From: Dehalococcoidia bacterium
GTDB lineage: Bacteria > Chloroflexota > Dehalococcoidia > Dehalococcoidales > E44-bin46
NCBI GenBank assembly: GCA_004376105.1
Contig: SOKA01000021.1
Location: 1-17,094 of the forward strand
Direction of reading: 5' to 3'
DNA length: 17,094 bases
Shown one piece after another: positions 1 to 7,280 of the stretch. The number at the start of each line of letters is the position of its first letter. Positions within the stretch are counted from its first letter, which is position 1. A program made the translations under genes and the position numbers. Below the pieces are notes generated by a model. It had not been told where the DNA came from, made no database searches, and was given only the letters and a program-made list of their open reading frames with translations.

Positions 1-57
1 ATTGAGCTGGTGGGCAAAGAGCTGCGCCAGATGATGCCGTGGCTGAAGGGGAGGTAA
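1..57 (+). CDS. ilvC: Ketol-acid reductoisomerase, C-terminal end only (partial)
   Basis: An open frame enters from the left edge and ends in TAA, giving 18 residues that finish KELRQMMPWLKGR. This matches the usual end of the bacterial IlvC helical domain (a KELR-x-MMxWLK-type tail). IlvC converts acetolactate or acetohydroxybutyrate to the dihydroxy acids of the valine/leucine/isoleucine pathway using NADPH. The identification rests on this short tail plus its place immediately before leuA, where ilvC commonly sits in ilv-leu operons. The catalytic and NADPH-binding parts lie outside the window. The 79-bp gap to leuA contains no visible terminator, so co-transcription with leuA is likely. 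Confidence 0.72.
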   Translation: MELVGKELRQMMPWLKGR

Positions 58-136
58 AGAAGGAGCAAACTCATGCTGAGAGGATGAGGACAGCGGCAGC
101 AAAATTACTTAGCCTTATTCCTGGGGAGAGTTAAAA

Positions 137-1657
137 ATGGATAGAGTAATAATATTTGATACTACCTTGCGGGATGGGGAGCAGGCGGCAGGGGGCACCT
201 TGAATATCCAGGAGAAATTGGAGATAGCCAGGCAATTGGAGAGGCTTGGGGTAGATGTTCTTGAGGCTGGCTTTCCCATTAGCTCACCAGGCGACTTTGA
301 TGCAGTAAGGCTTATTGCTAAAGAGGTTCGTACTCCTGTAATTTGTGCTCTAGCTCGTGCTCATCCCGATGATATAGACAGGGCTTGGGAGGCAGTTAAA
401 CAGGCTAAGCATCCGCGCCTACATGTGTTTCTTTCGGCTTCAGATATACATCTGCTTTATCAACTTAAAAAGAGCCGCGAGGAGATTTTGGAGATGTCTC
501 GTGGTATGGTAGCTCGGGCTAAGAAATATACTGATGATATAGAGTTTTCACCGATGGATGCCAGCCGGACTGAGCCTGAGTATATTTATCAAATCTTGGA
601 AGCAGTTATTGATGCTGGGGCTACTACGGTAAACATCCCTGACACTGTGGGCTATGCCATACCAGCCGAGTTTGGTAGCCTCATTGAGGGAGTTTTTCAA
701 AATGTGCCCAATATTAATCGGGCTATAGTTAGTGTTCACTGCCATGATGACCTGGGTCTAGCTGTAGCTAACAGCTTGGAATCGCTCAAGCGTGGAGCAA
801 GACAGGTGGAGTGCACCATTAATGGCATTGGAGAAAGGGCAGGCAATGCTTCGCTTGAGGAAGTTGTAATGGCTATCAAGACCCGCAGGGACTTTTTTAA
901 CCTGACTACTAATATTAATACCACTCAAATTTATAAAACTAGCCGATTAGTAAGCGAGCTAACCGGTTTTTCGGTTCAGCCTAATAAGGCAATTGTTGGC
1001 GCTAACGCTTTTAGTCATGAGGCAGGTATTCATCAGGATGGTGTCATCAAGATGCCGATAACCTACGAGATAATGGACCCCAGGACAGTAGGCATACCAG
1101 CTAGCAGCTTGGTGCTGGGTAAGCTTAGCGGGCGGCACGCCTTTAAGGAGCGGCTGGCGGAATTAGGCTATAGTTTATCTGAGGAAGATTTCAACCGTGC
1201 CTTCACAGCGTTTAAAGAGCTTGCTGATAAAAAGAAGGAGATTACTGACAAGGATATTGAATCACTTATTGCTGAGGAGTTACGCACTGGCTCCGAAGTG
1301 TATCACCTTGACCGTGTTCAAGTGTCTTGTGGCGATAGAGGTATTCCTACTGCCTCGGTTAAGCTTACCACCGCTGATGGTCAGGTTCTAGCCGATGCTG
1401 CTCTAGGGACAGGACCCGTGGATGCTGTCTGTAAGGCTATTAATCGGCTAGTGGGAGTACCTAACGTGCTTACTGAATTTACAGTTAAGTCGGTAACTGA
1501 AGGCATCGATGCTATCGGTGAGGTGCTTATCAGGATAGAGAGTGAGGGCGTAACCTACACTGGACGGGGGGCTGATACCGATATTATTATTGCCAGCGCT
1601 AAAGCTTATATGAATGCCCTTAATAGGTTATTGGCAGCTAAGAGAGTGGCTGGGTAG
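137..1657 (+). CDS. leuA: 2-isopropylmalate synthase (LeuA), full length with regulatory domain
   Basis: LeuA condenses 2-ketoisovalerate with acetyl-CoA to give 2-isopropylmalate, the first committed step of leucine synthesis, in the cytoplasm. The 506-residue product has the DRE-TIM signature DTTLRDGEQ at residues 8-16, the metal-binding HCHDDLG at 201-207, the family signature NGIGERAGNAS at 229-239 and FSHEAGIHQDG at 292-302. Residues from about 388 to the end form the LeuA dimer (leucine feedback) domain, ending in the usual TDIIIASAKAY stretch, so the enzyme should be feedback regulated. The ATG start follows GGGGAGAG with 6 bases between. It sits downstream of ilvC and upstream of leuC. 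CimA at 5365 is a paralogue, but this protein is the closer match to classical LeuA. Confidence 0.95.
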   Translation: MDRVIIFDTTLRDGEQAAGGTLNIQEKLEIARQLERLGVDVLEAGFPISSPGDFDAVRLIAKEVRTPVICALARAHPDDIDRAWEAVKQAKHPRLHVFLSASDIHLLYQLKKSREEILEMSRGMVARAKKYTDDIEFSPMDASRTEPEYIYQILEAVIDAGATTVNIPDTVGYAIPAEFGSLIEGVFQNVPNINRAIVSVHCHDDLGLAVANSLESLKRGARQVECTINGIGERAGNASLEEVVMAIKTRRDFFNLTTNINTTQIYKTSRLVSELTGFSVQPNKAIVGANAFSHEAGIHQDGVIKMPITYEIMDPRTVGIPASSLVLGKLSGRHAFKERLAELGYSLSEEDFNRAFTAFKELADKKKEITDKDIESLIAEELRTGSEVYHLDRVQVSCGDRGIPTASVKLTTADGQVLADAALGTGPVDAVCKAINRLVGVPNVLTEFTVKSVTEGIDAIGEVLIRIESEGVTYTGRGADTDIIIASAKAYMNALNRLLAAKRVAG

Positions 1658-1680
1658 GAATTGAAATAGAAGTGATTCCT

Positions 1681-1815
1681 ATGCCTCCTGCTGGTTTATG
1701 TTTACTCTCGGCTGTTGCCCCAGTAGTTACATTGATTGTATTATTTCTAACTTCATCCTATTTGGTTACTTTCTTGAATACTCCAAAGAAGGGGAACTGC
1801 ATTGACTTTAGCTGA
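1681..1815 (+). CDS. Possible 44-residue hydrophobic micropeptide overlapping the leuC start
   Basis: This small frame starts at ATG 1681 (an in-frame GTG at 1672 is an alternative) and ends in TGA, overlapping the first 14 bases of leuC in another frame. The peptide is uncharged until a Lys-Lys at 36-37. Residues about 5-32 are rich in Leu, Val, Ala and Phe, enough for one membrane span, with eight Leu in total, mostly TTA/TTG/CTA codons. It occupies almost all of the 144-bp leuA-leuC gap. No convincing ribosome binding site precedes either start. It could be a one-helix membrane peptide, a leader peptide coupled to leuC translation, or chance. I do not recognise a family. Confidence 0.25.
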   Translation: MPPAGLCLLSAVAPVVTLIVLFLTSSYLVTFLNTPKKGNCIDFS

Positions 1816-3058
1816 AAAGATACTGGCCAGTCATACTGATAAGAAGAAGGTTAGCCCGGGTGAATTCGTCACTGTCAGGGTAGACCTAATTCTGGCTAAT
1901 GATGTTACCGCTCCCATTGCTATAAAAGAGTTTCAGAGAATAGGAGTAGATAAGGTCTTTGACCCCAAAAAGGTGGTGATGGTGCCTGACCATTTTGTGC
2001 CTAATAAGGACATTGCCTCTGCTGAGCAGGCTAAGCTGATGCGAGACTTTTGTTATGAGCAAGGAATAATATACTTTGAAGTCGGTCAAATGGGCATTGA
2101 GCATGTGCTTTTGCCTGAGCAGGGTCTGGTACTGCCTGGGGATGTAGTTATTGGGGCTGATTCGCATACCTGCACCTATGGTGCTTTAGGTACCTTTGCT
2201 ACCGGTATGGGGTCAACTGATATCGCCGCGGCGATGGCGACAGGAGATGTCTGGATGAAAGTGCCACCTACTATTAAGCTGGTTTATCACGGCGGATTGG
2301 GGAAATGGGTGGGGGGCAAAGACTTAATACTGTATACCATCGGCGATATTGGTGTTGATGGCGCTCTGTATTCGGTAATGGAGTTCACTGGTGAGGCGAT
2401 AGACTCACTATCTATAGATGGGCGGTTTACTATAGCTAATATGGCTATTGAGGCTGGAGCTAAGGCTGGCATCTTTAGGGTAGATAATAAGACTCAGCTT
2501 TACATAAAGTCTCGTGCCAAACGCCCATATAGAGTTTATGAACCAGATAGTGATGCTGAATACGCTCAGATTATTGACTATGATGTCTCTAATATCGAGC
2601 CTCAAGTTGCTTTGCCTCACTCACCAGCTAACACTAAGCCGGTCAGTCAGGTAGGGGATATAGAGATAAATCAGACGGTGATTGGTAGTTGCACTAACGG
2701 TCGGCTTGAAGACTTGCGGCTTGCTGCCCGAATATTAAAAAGAAGAAAGGTTCACCCGAGGGTGCGGTGCATTATCATCCCTGGCTCACAGCAGGTATAT
2801 CTTGACGCCTTGACTGAAGGACTGATAGAAATATTTATAAAGGCTGGGGCTGTGGTCAGCACCCCAACCTGTGGTCCTTGTCTTGGTGGTCATATGGGGG
2901 TTCTGGCTGATGGCGAAAGGTGCATCTCCACCACTAACCGCAACTTTGTGGGCAGGATGGGCAGCCTCGAATCAGAGGTCTATCTGTCTAACCCCACCGT
3001 TGCCGCCGCCAGCGCTATTGCGGGCAGGATTGTTAGTCCAGAGGAAGTTGTTACCTGA
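1802..3058 (+). CDS. leuC: 3-isopropylmalate dehydratase large subunit (LeuC, HacA-like short form)
   Basis: LeuC is the [4Fe-4S] subunit of isopropylmalate isomerase, which with LeuD converts 2- to 3-isopropylmalate; in citramalate-pathway organisms the same enzyme isomerises citramalate. The 418-residue length matches the shorter aconitase-superfamily LeuC/HacA type. ADSHTCTYGALGTFATGMGSTD lies around 119-140, and GSCTNGR (295-301) with PTCGPCLGG (355-363) supplies the cluster cysteines Cys297, Cys357 and Cys360. The start is TTG at 1802, chosen because AAGGGG ends 7 bases upstream and the next residues match LeuC N-termini. The leuD gene is not directly adjacent: an acetyltransferase gene lies between the two subunits. 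Confidence 0.93.
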   Translation: MTLAEKILASHTDKKKVSPGEFVTVRVDLILANDVTAPIAIKEFQRIGVDKVFDPKKVVMVPDHFVPNKDIASAEQAKLMRDFCYEQGIIYFEVGQMGIEHVLLPEQGLVLPGDVVIGADSHTCTYGALGTFATGMGSTDIAAAMATGDVWMKVPPTIKLVYHGGLGKWVGGKDLILYTIGDIGVDGALYSVMEFTGEAIDSLSIDGRFTIANMAIEAGAKAGIFRVDNKTQLYIKSRAKRPYRVYEPDSDAEYAQIIDYDVSNIEPQVALPHSPANTKPVSQVGDIEINQTVIGSCTNGRLEDLRLAARILKRRKVHPRVRCIIIPGSQQVYLDALTEGLIEIFIKAGAVVSTPTCGPCLGGHMGVLADGERCISTTNRNFVGRMGSLESEVYLSNPTVAAASAIAGRIVSPEEVVT

Positions 3059-3067
3059 CGATGGACA

Positions 3068-3667
3068 ATGAATTATGACAAAAATGTTGAAATCGAACGG
3101 TTAGAGTTTTCAGATAAGCTAGAACTGCTTGAGTTATTAACTCAAGCTTTTAAAGAGCACCCCTTGATTCCAACCCTTGGTGCTAAACCTGAGGCAACGG
3201 GACCACTGATGAACGCTTTTCTTGACTGCTTCAGAGGGGCCAAAAGAGCCTTACTATACGGGATTCGGAAAGATAATGAGCTTGTTTGTGCCTCAGTTTC
3301 TTTAGATTCTACGATAGAACCATCTAAACCAGCGCTGATAAGGTTTATCTTTTCTCTATACCGCGCTTTAGGATGGCGTATTGCCAAAGAGTTTGAAGTA
3401 GTTCATAAAGAAGAACCAAAGTATGAAGAACGCTATCTTGAGCTGGTAATCCTGGGGACATTACCTGCCTATCAACGACAAGGATTAGGACGCAAAATGC
3501 TAAATTTTCTCTACAATGAAGCAAAAAGGGAAGAGTATAAAGGAATAATACTCGTTGCTGACCGTAATACGCCCGCCTTTCAGCTATACTCAAAAGAGGG
3601 GTTTATGGTGGACAAAGAGTTTACTACTGGAGGGGCAACCCTATGCTGGATGCGACTTACGTTTTGA
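3068..3667 (+). CDS. GNAT-family N-acetyltransferase inserted between leuC and leuD
   Basis: The 199-residue product is a GCN5-related acetyltransferase. The acetyl-CoA pyrophosphate-binding motif QRQGLGRK is at 136-143, preceded by the beta4 strand LELVILGTLP and followed by a conserved-type helix; residues 160-180 (ILVADRNT-x-AFQLYSKEGF) are the typical C-terminal GNAT segment. The substrate cannot be predicted; the N-terminal half diverges from the well-known RimI/RimJ types. It starts 9 bp after leuC stops, with only a weak GATGGA-type ribosome binding site, so translation may depend on coupling with leuC. Its position between genes for two subunits of one enzyme is odd. It could be a late insertion or could modify a pathway enzyme or metabolite; neither can be decided here. 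Confidence 0.85.
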   Translation: MNYDKNVEIERLEFSDKLELLELLTQAFKEHPLIPTLGAKPEATGPLMNAFLDCFRGAKRALLYGIRKDNELVCASVSLDSTIEPSKPALIRFIFSLYRALGWRIAKEFEVVHKEEPKYEERYLELVILGTLPAYQRQGLGRKMLNFLYNEAKREEYKGIILVADRNTPAFQLYSKEGFMVDKEFTTGGATLCWMRLTF

Positions 3668-3747
3668 TAGTCCTTCGGCCAAAATGTGTAAGTAAGGGAT
3701 TTTGAAAAGGCTTTACAGGAGCTGTAGTGGGATTGAATTGCTAGCCC

Positions 3748-3755
3748 AGAGGAGG
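3748..3755 (+). promoter_or_regulatory. Ribosome binding site that fixes the leuD start
   Basis: The sequence AGAGGAGG lies 6 bases before TTG 3762. It selects that codon over the in-frame TTG at 3702, which would add 20 residues not seen in LeuD proteins and has no comparable site upstream. Confidence 0.85.
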
Positions 3756-3761
3756 TTACTA

Positions 3762-4265
3762 TTGTTACTTAAAGGTAAGGTTCATAAATACGGGGCTGAT
3801 GTAAATACTGATGCCATTATTCCGGCTCGGTATTTGAATGTGTCTGAGCCGGCGGAGTTGGCAAAGCACTGCATGGAGGGTATAGATAAGGATTTTGTTA
3901 GTACGGTTAAGCCGGGGGATATAATAATGGCGATTACTAACTTTGGCTGTGGCTCATCAAGAGAGCATGCCCCGCTGGCTATTAAGGCGGCTGGTGTATC
4001 CTGTATTATAGCTAAAACCTTTGCCCGTATCTTTTTCCGTAATGCTATAAACATTGGCTTGCCCTTGCTTGAGTGTGACGAGGCGGTGGATAAAACTAAG
4101 GCAGGCGATATACTAGAGATTGAGCTAGCTAGTGGTAAGATAAAAAACCTGACCGGTGGTATGGTGTTTACTGCCAAGCCCTACCCTGATTTTATGGCTG
4201 AGCTGATTGCTGCTGGCGGGCTTATTGAATATACTAAAAGTAGATTAGTTAGCAGGAGGATTTAG
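3762..4265 (+). CDS. leuD: 3-isopropylmalate dehydratase small subunit (LeuD)
   Basis: LeuD is the swivel-domain subunit that partners LeuC in isopropylmalate isomerase. Starting at TTG 3762, the product is 167 residues, the usual size for the archaeal/bacterial short LeuD. It begins with the family's N-terminal pattern LLKGKVHKYGADVNTDAIIP, followed by the substrate-loop region around ARYLN. The swivel motif NFGCGSSREHAP (about residues 65-76) is intact, with the usual AKTFARIFFRNAINIGLP segment behind it. The frame is open for 20 more codons upstream, but the strong AGAGGAGG site favours the shorter protein. leuB follows one base after the stop. It lies 94 bp behind the GNAT gene rather than next to leuC. 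Confidence 0.94.
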   Translation: MLLKGKVHKYGADVNTDAIIPARYLNVSEPAELAKHCMEGIDKDFVSTVKPGDIIMAITNFGCGSSREHAPLAIKAAGVSCIIAKTFARIFFRNAINIGLPLLECDEAVDKTKAGDILEIELASGKIKNLTGGMVFTAKPYPDFMAELIAAGGLIEYTKSRLVSRRI

Positions 4266-4266
4266 G

Positions 4267-5361
4267 ATGCAATTTAGCCTAGCTGTTTTACCCGGTGATG
4301 GTATTGGTCCTGAGGTTGCTGCGGAGGGAGTCAGGGTCTTGCAGGCGATAGGCAAGAGGTTTAGTCATGATTTTAATTTGCGCTATGGGCTGGTTGGTGG
4401 GGTTGCCATTGATGAAACAGGTGTAGCCCTTTCTCAGGATACCTTGAAGATGTGTCAGGGTTGTGATGCCATATTGCTCGGGGCAGTGGGTGGTCCTAAG
4501 TGGGACGACCCCAAAGCTAAAATTCACCCTGAAGATGGCCTTTTAACGTTAAGAAAAGAGCTGGAGCTATTTGCCAACCTACGCCCGGTCAGGGTCTTTC
4601 CTGTGCTGGTTGATTCCACCAACTTGAAACCAGAGGTTATTAAAGGGGTGGATTTAATATTCATCCGTGAGCTTACCGGTGGTCTCTATTTTGCTCGACC
4701 TAAAAGGCAGTGGCAGACATCTCGAGGCCGGCGAGCTACTGACTCAATGACCTACTCAGAGCAGGAAATTGAGCGTATTGTTAGGGTCGGCTTTGAGCTG
4801 GCACGAGGGCGGCGTAAAAAACTGGTCTCGGTGGATAAGGCTAATGTGCTGGAGTCTTCCCGACTGTGGCGGCAGGTGGCTATGGAGGTGGCAGAGGAAT
4901 ATCCTGATGTTGAACTGGAGCATATGTTGGTAGATGCCTGCGCTATGAGGCTAATCCAAAACCCAGCCTACTTTGATGTTGTTGTTACCGAGAATATGTT
5001 TGGTGATATTCTTACCGATGAGGCATCAATGCTGGCTGGCTCTATGGGGATGCTGCCCTCAGCCAGTCTAGCCGGAGTGCCTAAGGAAGGGGTTAATATA
5101 TTCGGTATGTATGAACCCATTCATGGCAGTGCTCCCCGCCGGGCTGGACTAGATATGGCTAATCCTATTGCTACCATTCTTAGTGTAGCCATGATGCTAC
5201 GCTACTCATTTGGCTTGGTAAAGGAGGCAAAGATTATTGAGGCTGCCGTTGATGAGGTCTTAAACGGAGGTTATCGCACCTATGATATAATGAGTGAAGG
5301 TAAGGTAAGGGTAGGGACGAAGGAGATGGGCGAATTAATTGCGAGGAAGGCGGAGGGCTGA
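4267..5361 (+). CDS. leuB: 3-isopropylmalate dehydrogenase (LeuB)
   Basis: LeuB oxidises and decarboxylates 3-isopropylmalate to 2-ketoisocaproate with NAD+; in the citramalate route it also acts on 3-methylmalate. The 364-residue length is normal. Features seen are GDGIGPEV at 10-17, the substrate-loop ANLRPVRVFP (Arg106 and Arg109), ELTGGLYF with catalytic Tyr141, VDKANVL with Lys191, the metal-binding Asp223 and Asp247/Asp251, and the NAD-binding EPIHGSAP at 283-290. The ATG start follows AGGAGGA with 6 bases between, the strongest site in the operon. It is one base after leuD and three bases before cimA, so translational coupling is likely. Confidence 0.95.
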   Translation: MQFSLAVLPGDGIGPEVAAEGVRVLQAIGKRFSHDFNLRYGLVGGVAIDETGVALSQDTLKMCQGCDAILLGAVGGPKWDDPKAKIHPEDGLLTLRKELELFANLRPVRVFPVLVDSTNLKPEVIKGVDLIFIRELTGGLYFARPKRQWQTSRGRRATDSMTYSEQEIERIVRVGFELARGRRKKLVSVDKANVLESSRLWRQVAMEVAEEYPDVELEHMLVDACAMRLIQNPAYFDVVVTENMFGDILTDEASMLAGSMGMLPSASLAGVPKEGVNIFGMYEPIHGSAPRRAGLDMANPIATILSVAMMLRYSFGLVKEAKIIEAAVDEVLNGGYRTYDIMSEGKVRVGTKEMGELIARKAEG

Positions 5362-5364
5362 AAA

Positions 5365-6957
5365 TTGCCATCAGTTCAGCTTTATGATACGACACTGCGG
5401 GACGGGGCACAGAAAGAGGGCATTTCCCTCTCCGTGGTTGATAAGCTAAACATTGCCCAAAAGCTTGATGGGTTAGGTATCCACTTTATAGAAGGCGGCT
5501 GGCCTGGCTCCAATCCTAAAGATATTGAGTTCTTCACCAAGGCTCGGAGCCTAACCCTTTCCCATTCCAAACTGGTTGCCTTTGGTAGCACCAGACGACC
5601 AAGGGCTAATGCCGAAACCGATGCTAACCTCCAGGCTCTAGCTGGTGCTGGGGTAAAGGTAGTTACTATTGTCGGTAAAAGCTCAGAGTTGCAGGTGGCT
5701 AAGGTGTTAGAAATTAGCTTGGAGGAAAATCTTAGTATGATTGCCGACTCAATAGGCTATCTCAAGGCAAGGGGGCTTACCGTTTTCTTTGATGCCGAGC
5801 ACTTCTTTGATGGTTTTAGGGCTAACCCCAGCTACGCCCTGCGCGTTTTGGAGGTAGCGGCTGAAGCTGGGGCTAGTTGCTTGGTGCTGTGCGATACTAA
5901 CGGGGGCTCAATGCCCAATGAGATAACGACTGCCGTTGAGGCAGCTAGGAAGCTAACCGCTGTACCATTAGGTATTCATGCTCATAATGATGGTGAATTG
6001 GCGGTGGCTAATACCCTGGCTGCAGTAAACGCCGGGGTTAGGCAAGTTCAGGGAACTATTAATGGCTATGGTGAGCGCTGTGGTAATGCTAACCTCTGTT
6101 CTATTATCCCAGATTTGAAGCTCAAAATGGATATTGATTGTGTTACTGATGGGCAATTAGCTAAATTAACTGAAGTATCACGCTATGTGAGTGAGGTGGC
6201 TAATCTTGTTCCCGATGCCTCTTTGCCTTATGTTGGTTCCAGTGCCTTTAGTCACAAGGCTGGGCTTCATGTTGCGGGCATAACCAAATGGGCGGAGAGC
6301 TATCAGCACATAGACCCAGCCCAGGTAGGTAATCAACCGAGGACACTGGTATCTGAGCTGTCAGGCAAGAGGAATATCCTATACAAGGCAAAGGAAATGG
6401 GTTTAGATTTGCCCCCGAAAGGTGAAGAAGCCCAGAAGCTACTGAATCAGGTTAAGTTACTGGAGAGCCGTGGCTTCCAGTATGAGAATGCCGAAGCCTC
6501 CTTTGAGCTATTAGTCCGCCGGGCTAACCCAGATTATGAACCACCCTTTGAACTGGTTGATTTTATGATAGTGGTTGAGAGAAGGCGGCGCCCACCGACT
6601 CGAAAAAATCTGGAGGAAATGCTATCTGAGGCAATGGTAAAGGTGAAAGTGGGCAACAAAATTATACACACTGCAGCTGAAGGTAATGGACCGGTTAATG
6701 CCCTAGATGAAGCATTACGCAAGGCTCTATTACAGTTCTACCCCAGTTTGATTCAAGTCAAGCTAATTGACTATAAAGTTCGCATCCTTGAAGAAAGTGT
6801 TGGCACCGAGTCTCAGGTCCGTGTCCTTATTGAGTCCAGCGATGGGGTTGAACAGTGGCGAACTGTCGGTAGCTCAACCAATATCATTGAAGCTAGCTGG
6901 CTAGCTTTAGCCGACAGTTTAGAATACTGGCTATTAAAACAAAAAGGAGGAAAATAA
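5365..6957 (+). CDS. cimA: (R)-citramalate synthase (CimA)
   Basis: CimA condenses pyruvate and acetyl-CoA to citramalate, the entry to isoleucine that bypasses threonine. The 530-residue product is a LeuA paralogue with the CimA-type opening DTTLRDGAQKEGISLS (8-23), metal-binding HAHNDGE at 205-211, NGYGERCGNA at 233-242, FSHKAGLHVAGI, and a complete C-terminal regulatory domain. GAQKEG in place of LeuA's GEQSPG, and the HAHND form, favour CimA over a second LeuA. The TTG start lies 3 bases after the leuB stop, with GGAGGG inside the leuB end. LeuCD and LeuB, encoded just upstream, can complete the route to 2-ketobutyrate. The last 27 bases before its terminal GGGK codons reappear at 7174. 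Confidence 0.92.
   Translation: MPSVQLYDTTLRDGAQKEGISLSVVDKLNIAQKLDGLGIHFIEGGWPGSNPKDIEFFTKARSLTLSHSKLVAFGSTRRPRANAETDANLQALAGAGVKVVTIVGKSSELQVAKVLEISLEENLSMIADSIGYLKARGLTVFFDAEHFFDGFRANPSYALRVLEVAAEAGASCLVLCDTNGGSMPNEITTAVEAARKLTAVPLGIHAHNDGELAVANTLAAVNAGVRQVQGTINGYGERCGNANLCSIIPDLKLKMDIDCVTDGQLAKLTEVSRYVSEVANLVPDASLPYVGSSAFSHKAGLHVAGITKWAESYQHIDPAQVGNQPRTLVSELSGKRNILYKAKEMGLDLPPKGEEAQKLLNQVKLLESRGFQYENAEASFELLVRRANPDYEPPFELVDFMIVVERRRRPPTRKNLEEMLSEAMVKVKVGNKIIHTAAEGNGPVNALDEALRKALLQFYPSLIQVKLIDYKVRILEESVGTESQVRVLIESSDGVEQWRTVGSSTNIIEASWLALADSLEYWLLKQKGGK
6919..6945 (+). repeat. 27-bp direct repeat, copy 1 (inside the end of cimA)
   Basis: These 27 bases encode LEYWLLKQK near the CimA C-terminus. 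The second copy at 7174-7200 differs at one position, a synonymous TAC/TAT change, and is in a frame that gives the same nine residues. Confidence 0.9.
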
Positions 6958-6960
6958 GAA

Positions 6961-7128
6961 ATGGAGAAAGTGGTTGTTAAACCAACCTGGCAATTAGCTT
7001 GGGGGTTGGCTTGGAGAACAGTCCTTATCAGCTTGGGAATATATGCCATAATTATCGGTATTATGGTTGGTGTGTTTGGCGCTGTCATTTGGGCTTGGCT
7101 AACAACTATACCTACGATGCCTTACTAA
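6961..7128 (+). CDS. Small single-span membrane protein, 55 residues, function unknown
   Basis: An ATG frame of 55 codons starts 3 bases after cimA stops and is preceded by AAGGAGG at 6944-6950, spacing 10, one of the better ribosome binding sites in the window. The peptide has basic residues at 3, 7 and 19, then a hydrophobic run from about 20 to 48 that would form one transmembrane helix. Trp occurs at 10, 14, 18, 44 and 46; the first three are four residues apart, so they would line one helix face at the membrane border. It ends in PTMPY. I recognise no family. The position suggests co-translation with the leucine/isoleucine genes, but that alone does not show a role in them. Confidence 0.72.
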   Translation: MEKVVVKPTWQLAWGLAWRTVLISLGIYAIIIGIMVGVFGAVIWAWLTTIPTMPY

Positions 7129-7152
7129 GAGGTTGGTAGGCACTCTAGTTGG

Positions 7153-7212
7153 ATGAGGAACACCCTCGGTAACTTAGAATATTGGCTATTAAAACAAAAA
7201 AGCCCAATGTAG
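7153..7212 (+). pseudogene. Short remnant of a duplicated cimA 3' end
   Basis: An ATG frame of only 19 codons contains GNLEYWLLKQK, the same nine residues (LEYWLLKQK) as in the CimA C-terminus, then ends SPM and TAG. The DNA match is 27 bases with one difference and stops abruptly on both sides. This looks like a leftover of duplication or recombination that placed the 55-residue gene between two copies of the cimA end. Expression is unlikely, since no good ribosome binding site precedes the ATG. Confidence 0.55.
7174..7200 (+). repeat. 27-bp direct repeat, copy 2 (downstream of the small membrane gene)
   Basis: This is 26 of 27 bases identical to 6919-6945, offset by 255 bp. Similarity drops away immediately on both flanks. 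Confidence 0.9.
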
Positions 7213-7215
7213 TTT

Positions 7216-7246
7216 GGCATAAAATACATGCCTAACCTGAGGCATG
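7216..7246. promoter_or_regulatory. Three GGCAT/ATGCC half-sites forming alternative inverted repeats
   Basis: GGCAT (7216-7220), ATGCC (7228-7232) and GGCAT (7241-7245) are 12-13 bp apart from start to start. The middle element can pair with either flank; with the right one it extends to CATGCC-N8-GGCATG. No T-run follows, so this is not a standard intrinsic terminator. It lies 35-65 bp upstream of the aspS -35 element, a reasonable place for a regulator site, but no regulator is identified. Confidence 0.35.
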
Positions 7247-7280
7247 CTTGTGTGTGCTTTCTATACAGTTTCTTACTGCG

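Noticed and set aside
3702..3761. Twenty extra in-frame codons upstream of leuD
   Set aside because: AGAGGAGG sits 6 bases before TTG 3762 and the family's N-terminal pattern begins there; the extra residues look unlike LeuD.
3782..4177. Antisense open frame of 131 codons inside leuD
   Set aside because: It mirrors the leuD codons, shows no motif, and has no ribosome binding site.
7227..7246. CATGCC-N8-GGCATG as a rho-independent terminator of the leu operon
   Set aside because: The stem is only 6 bp and is followed by CTTGTGTGTG rather than a T-run.
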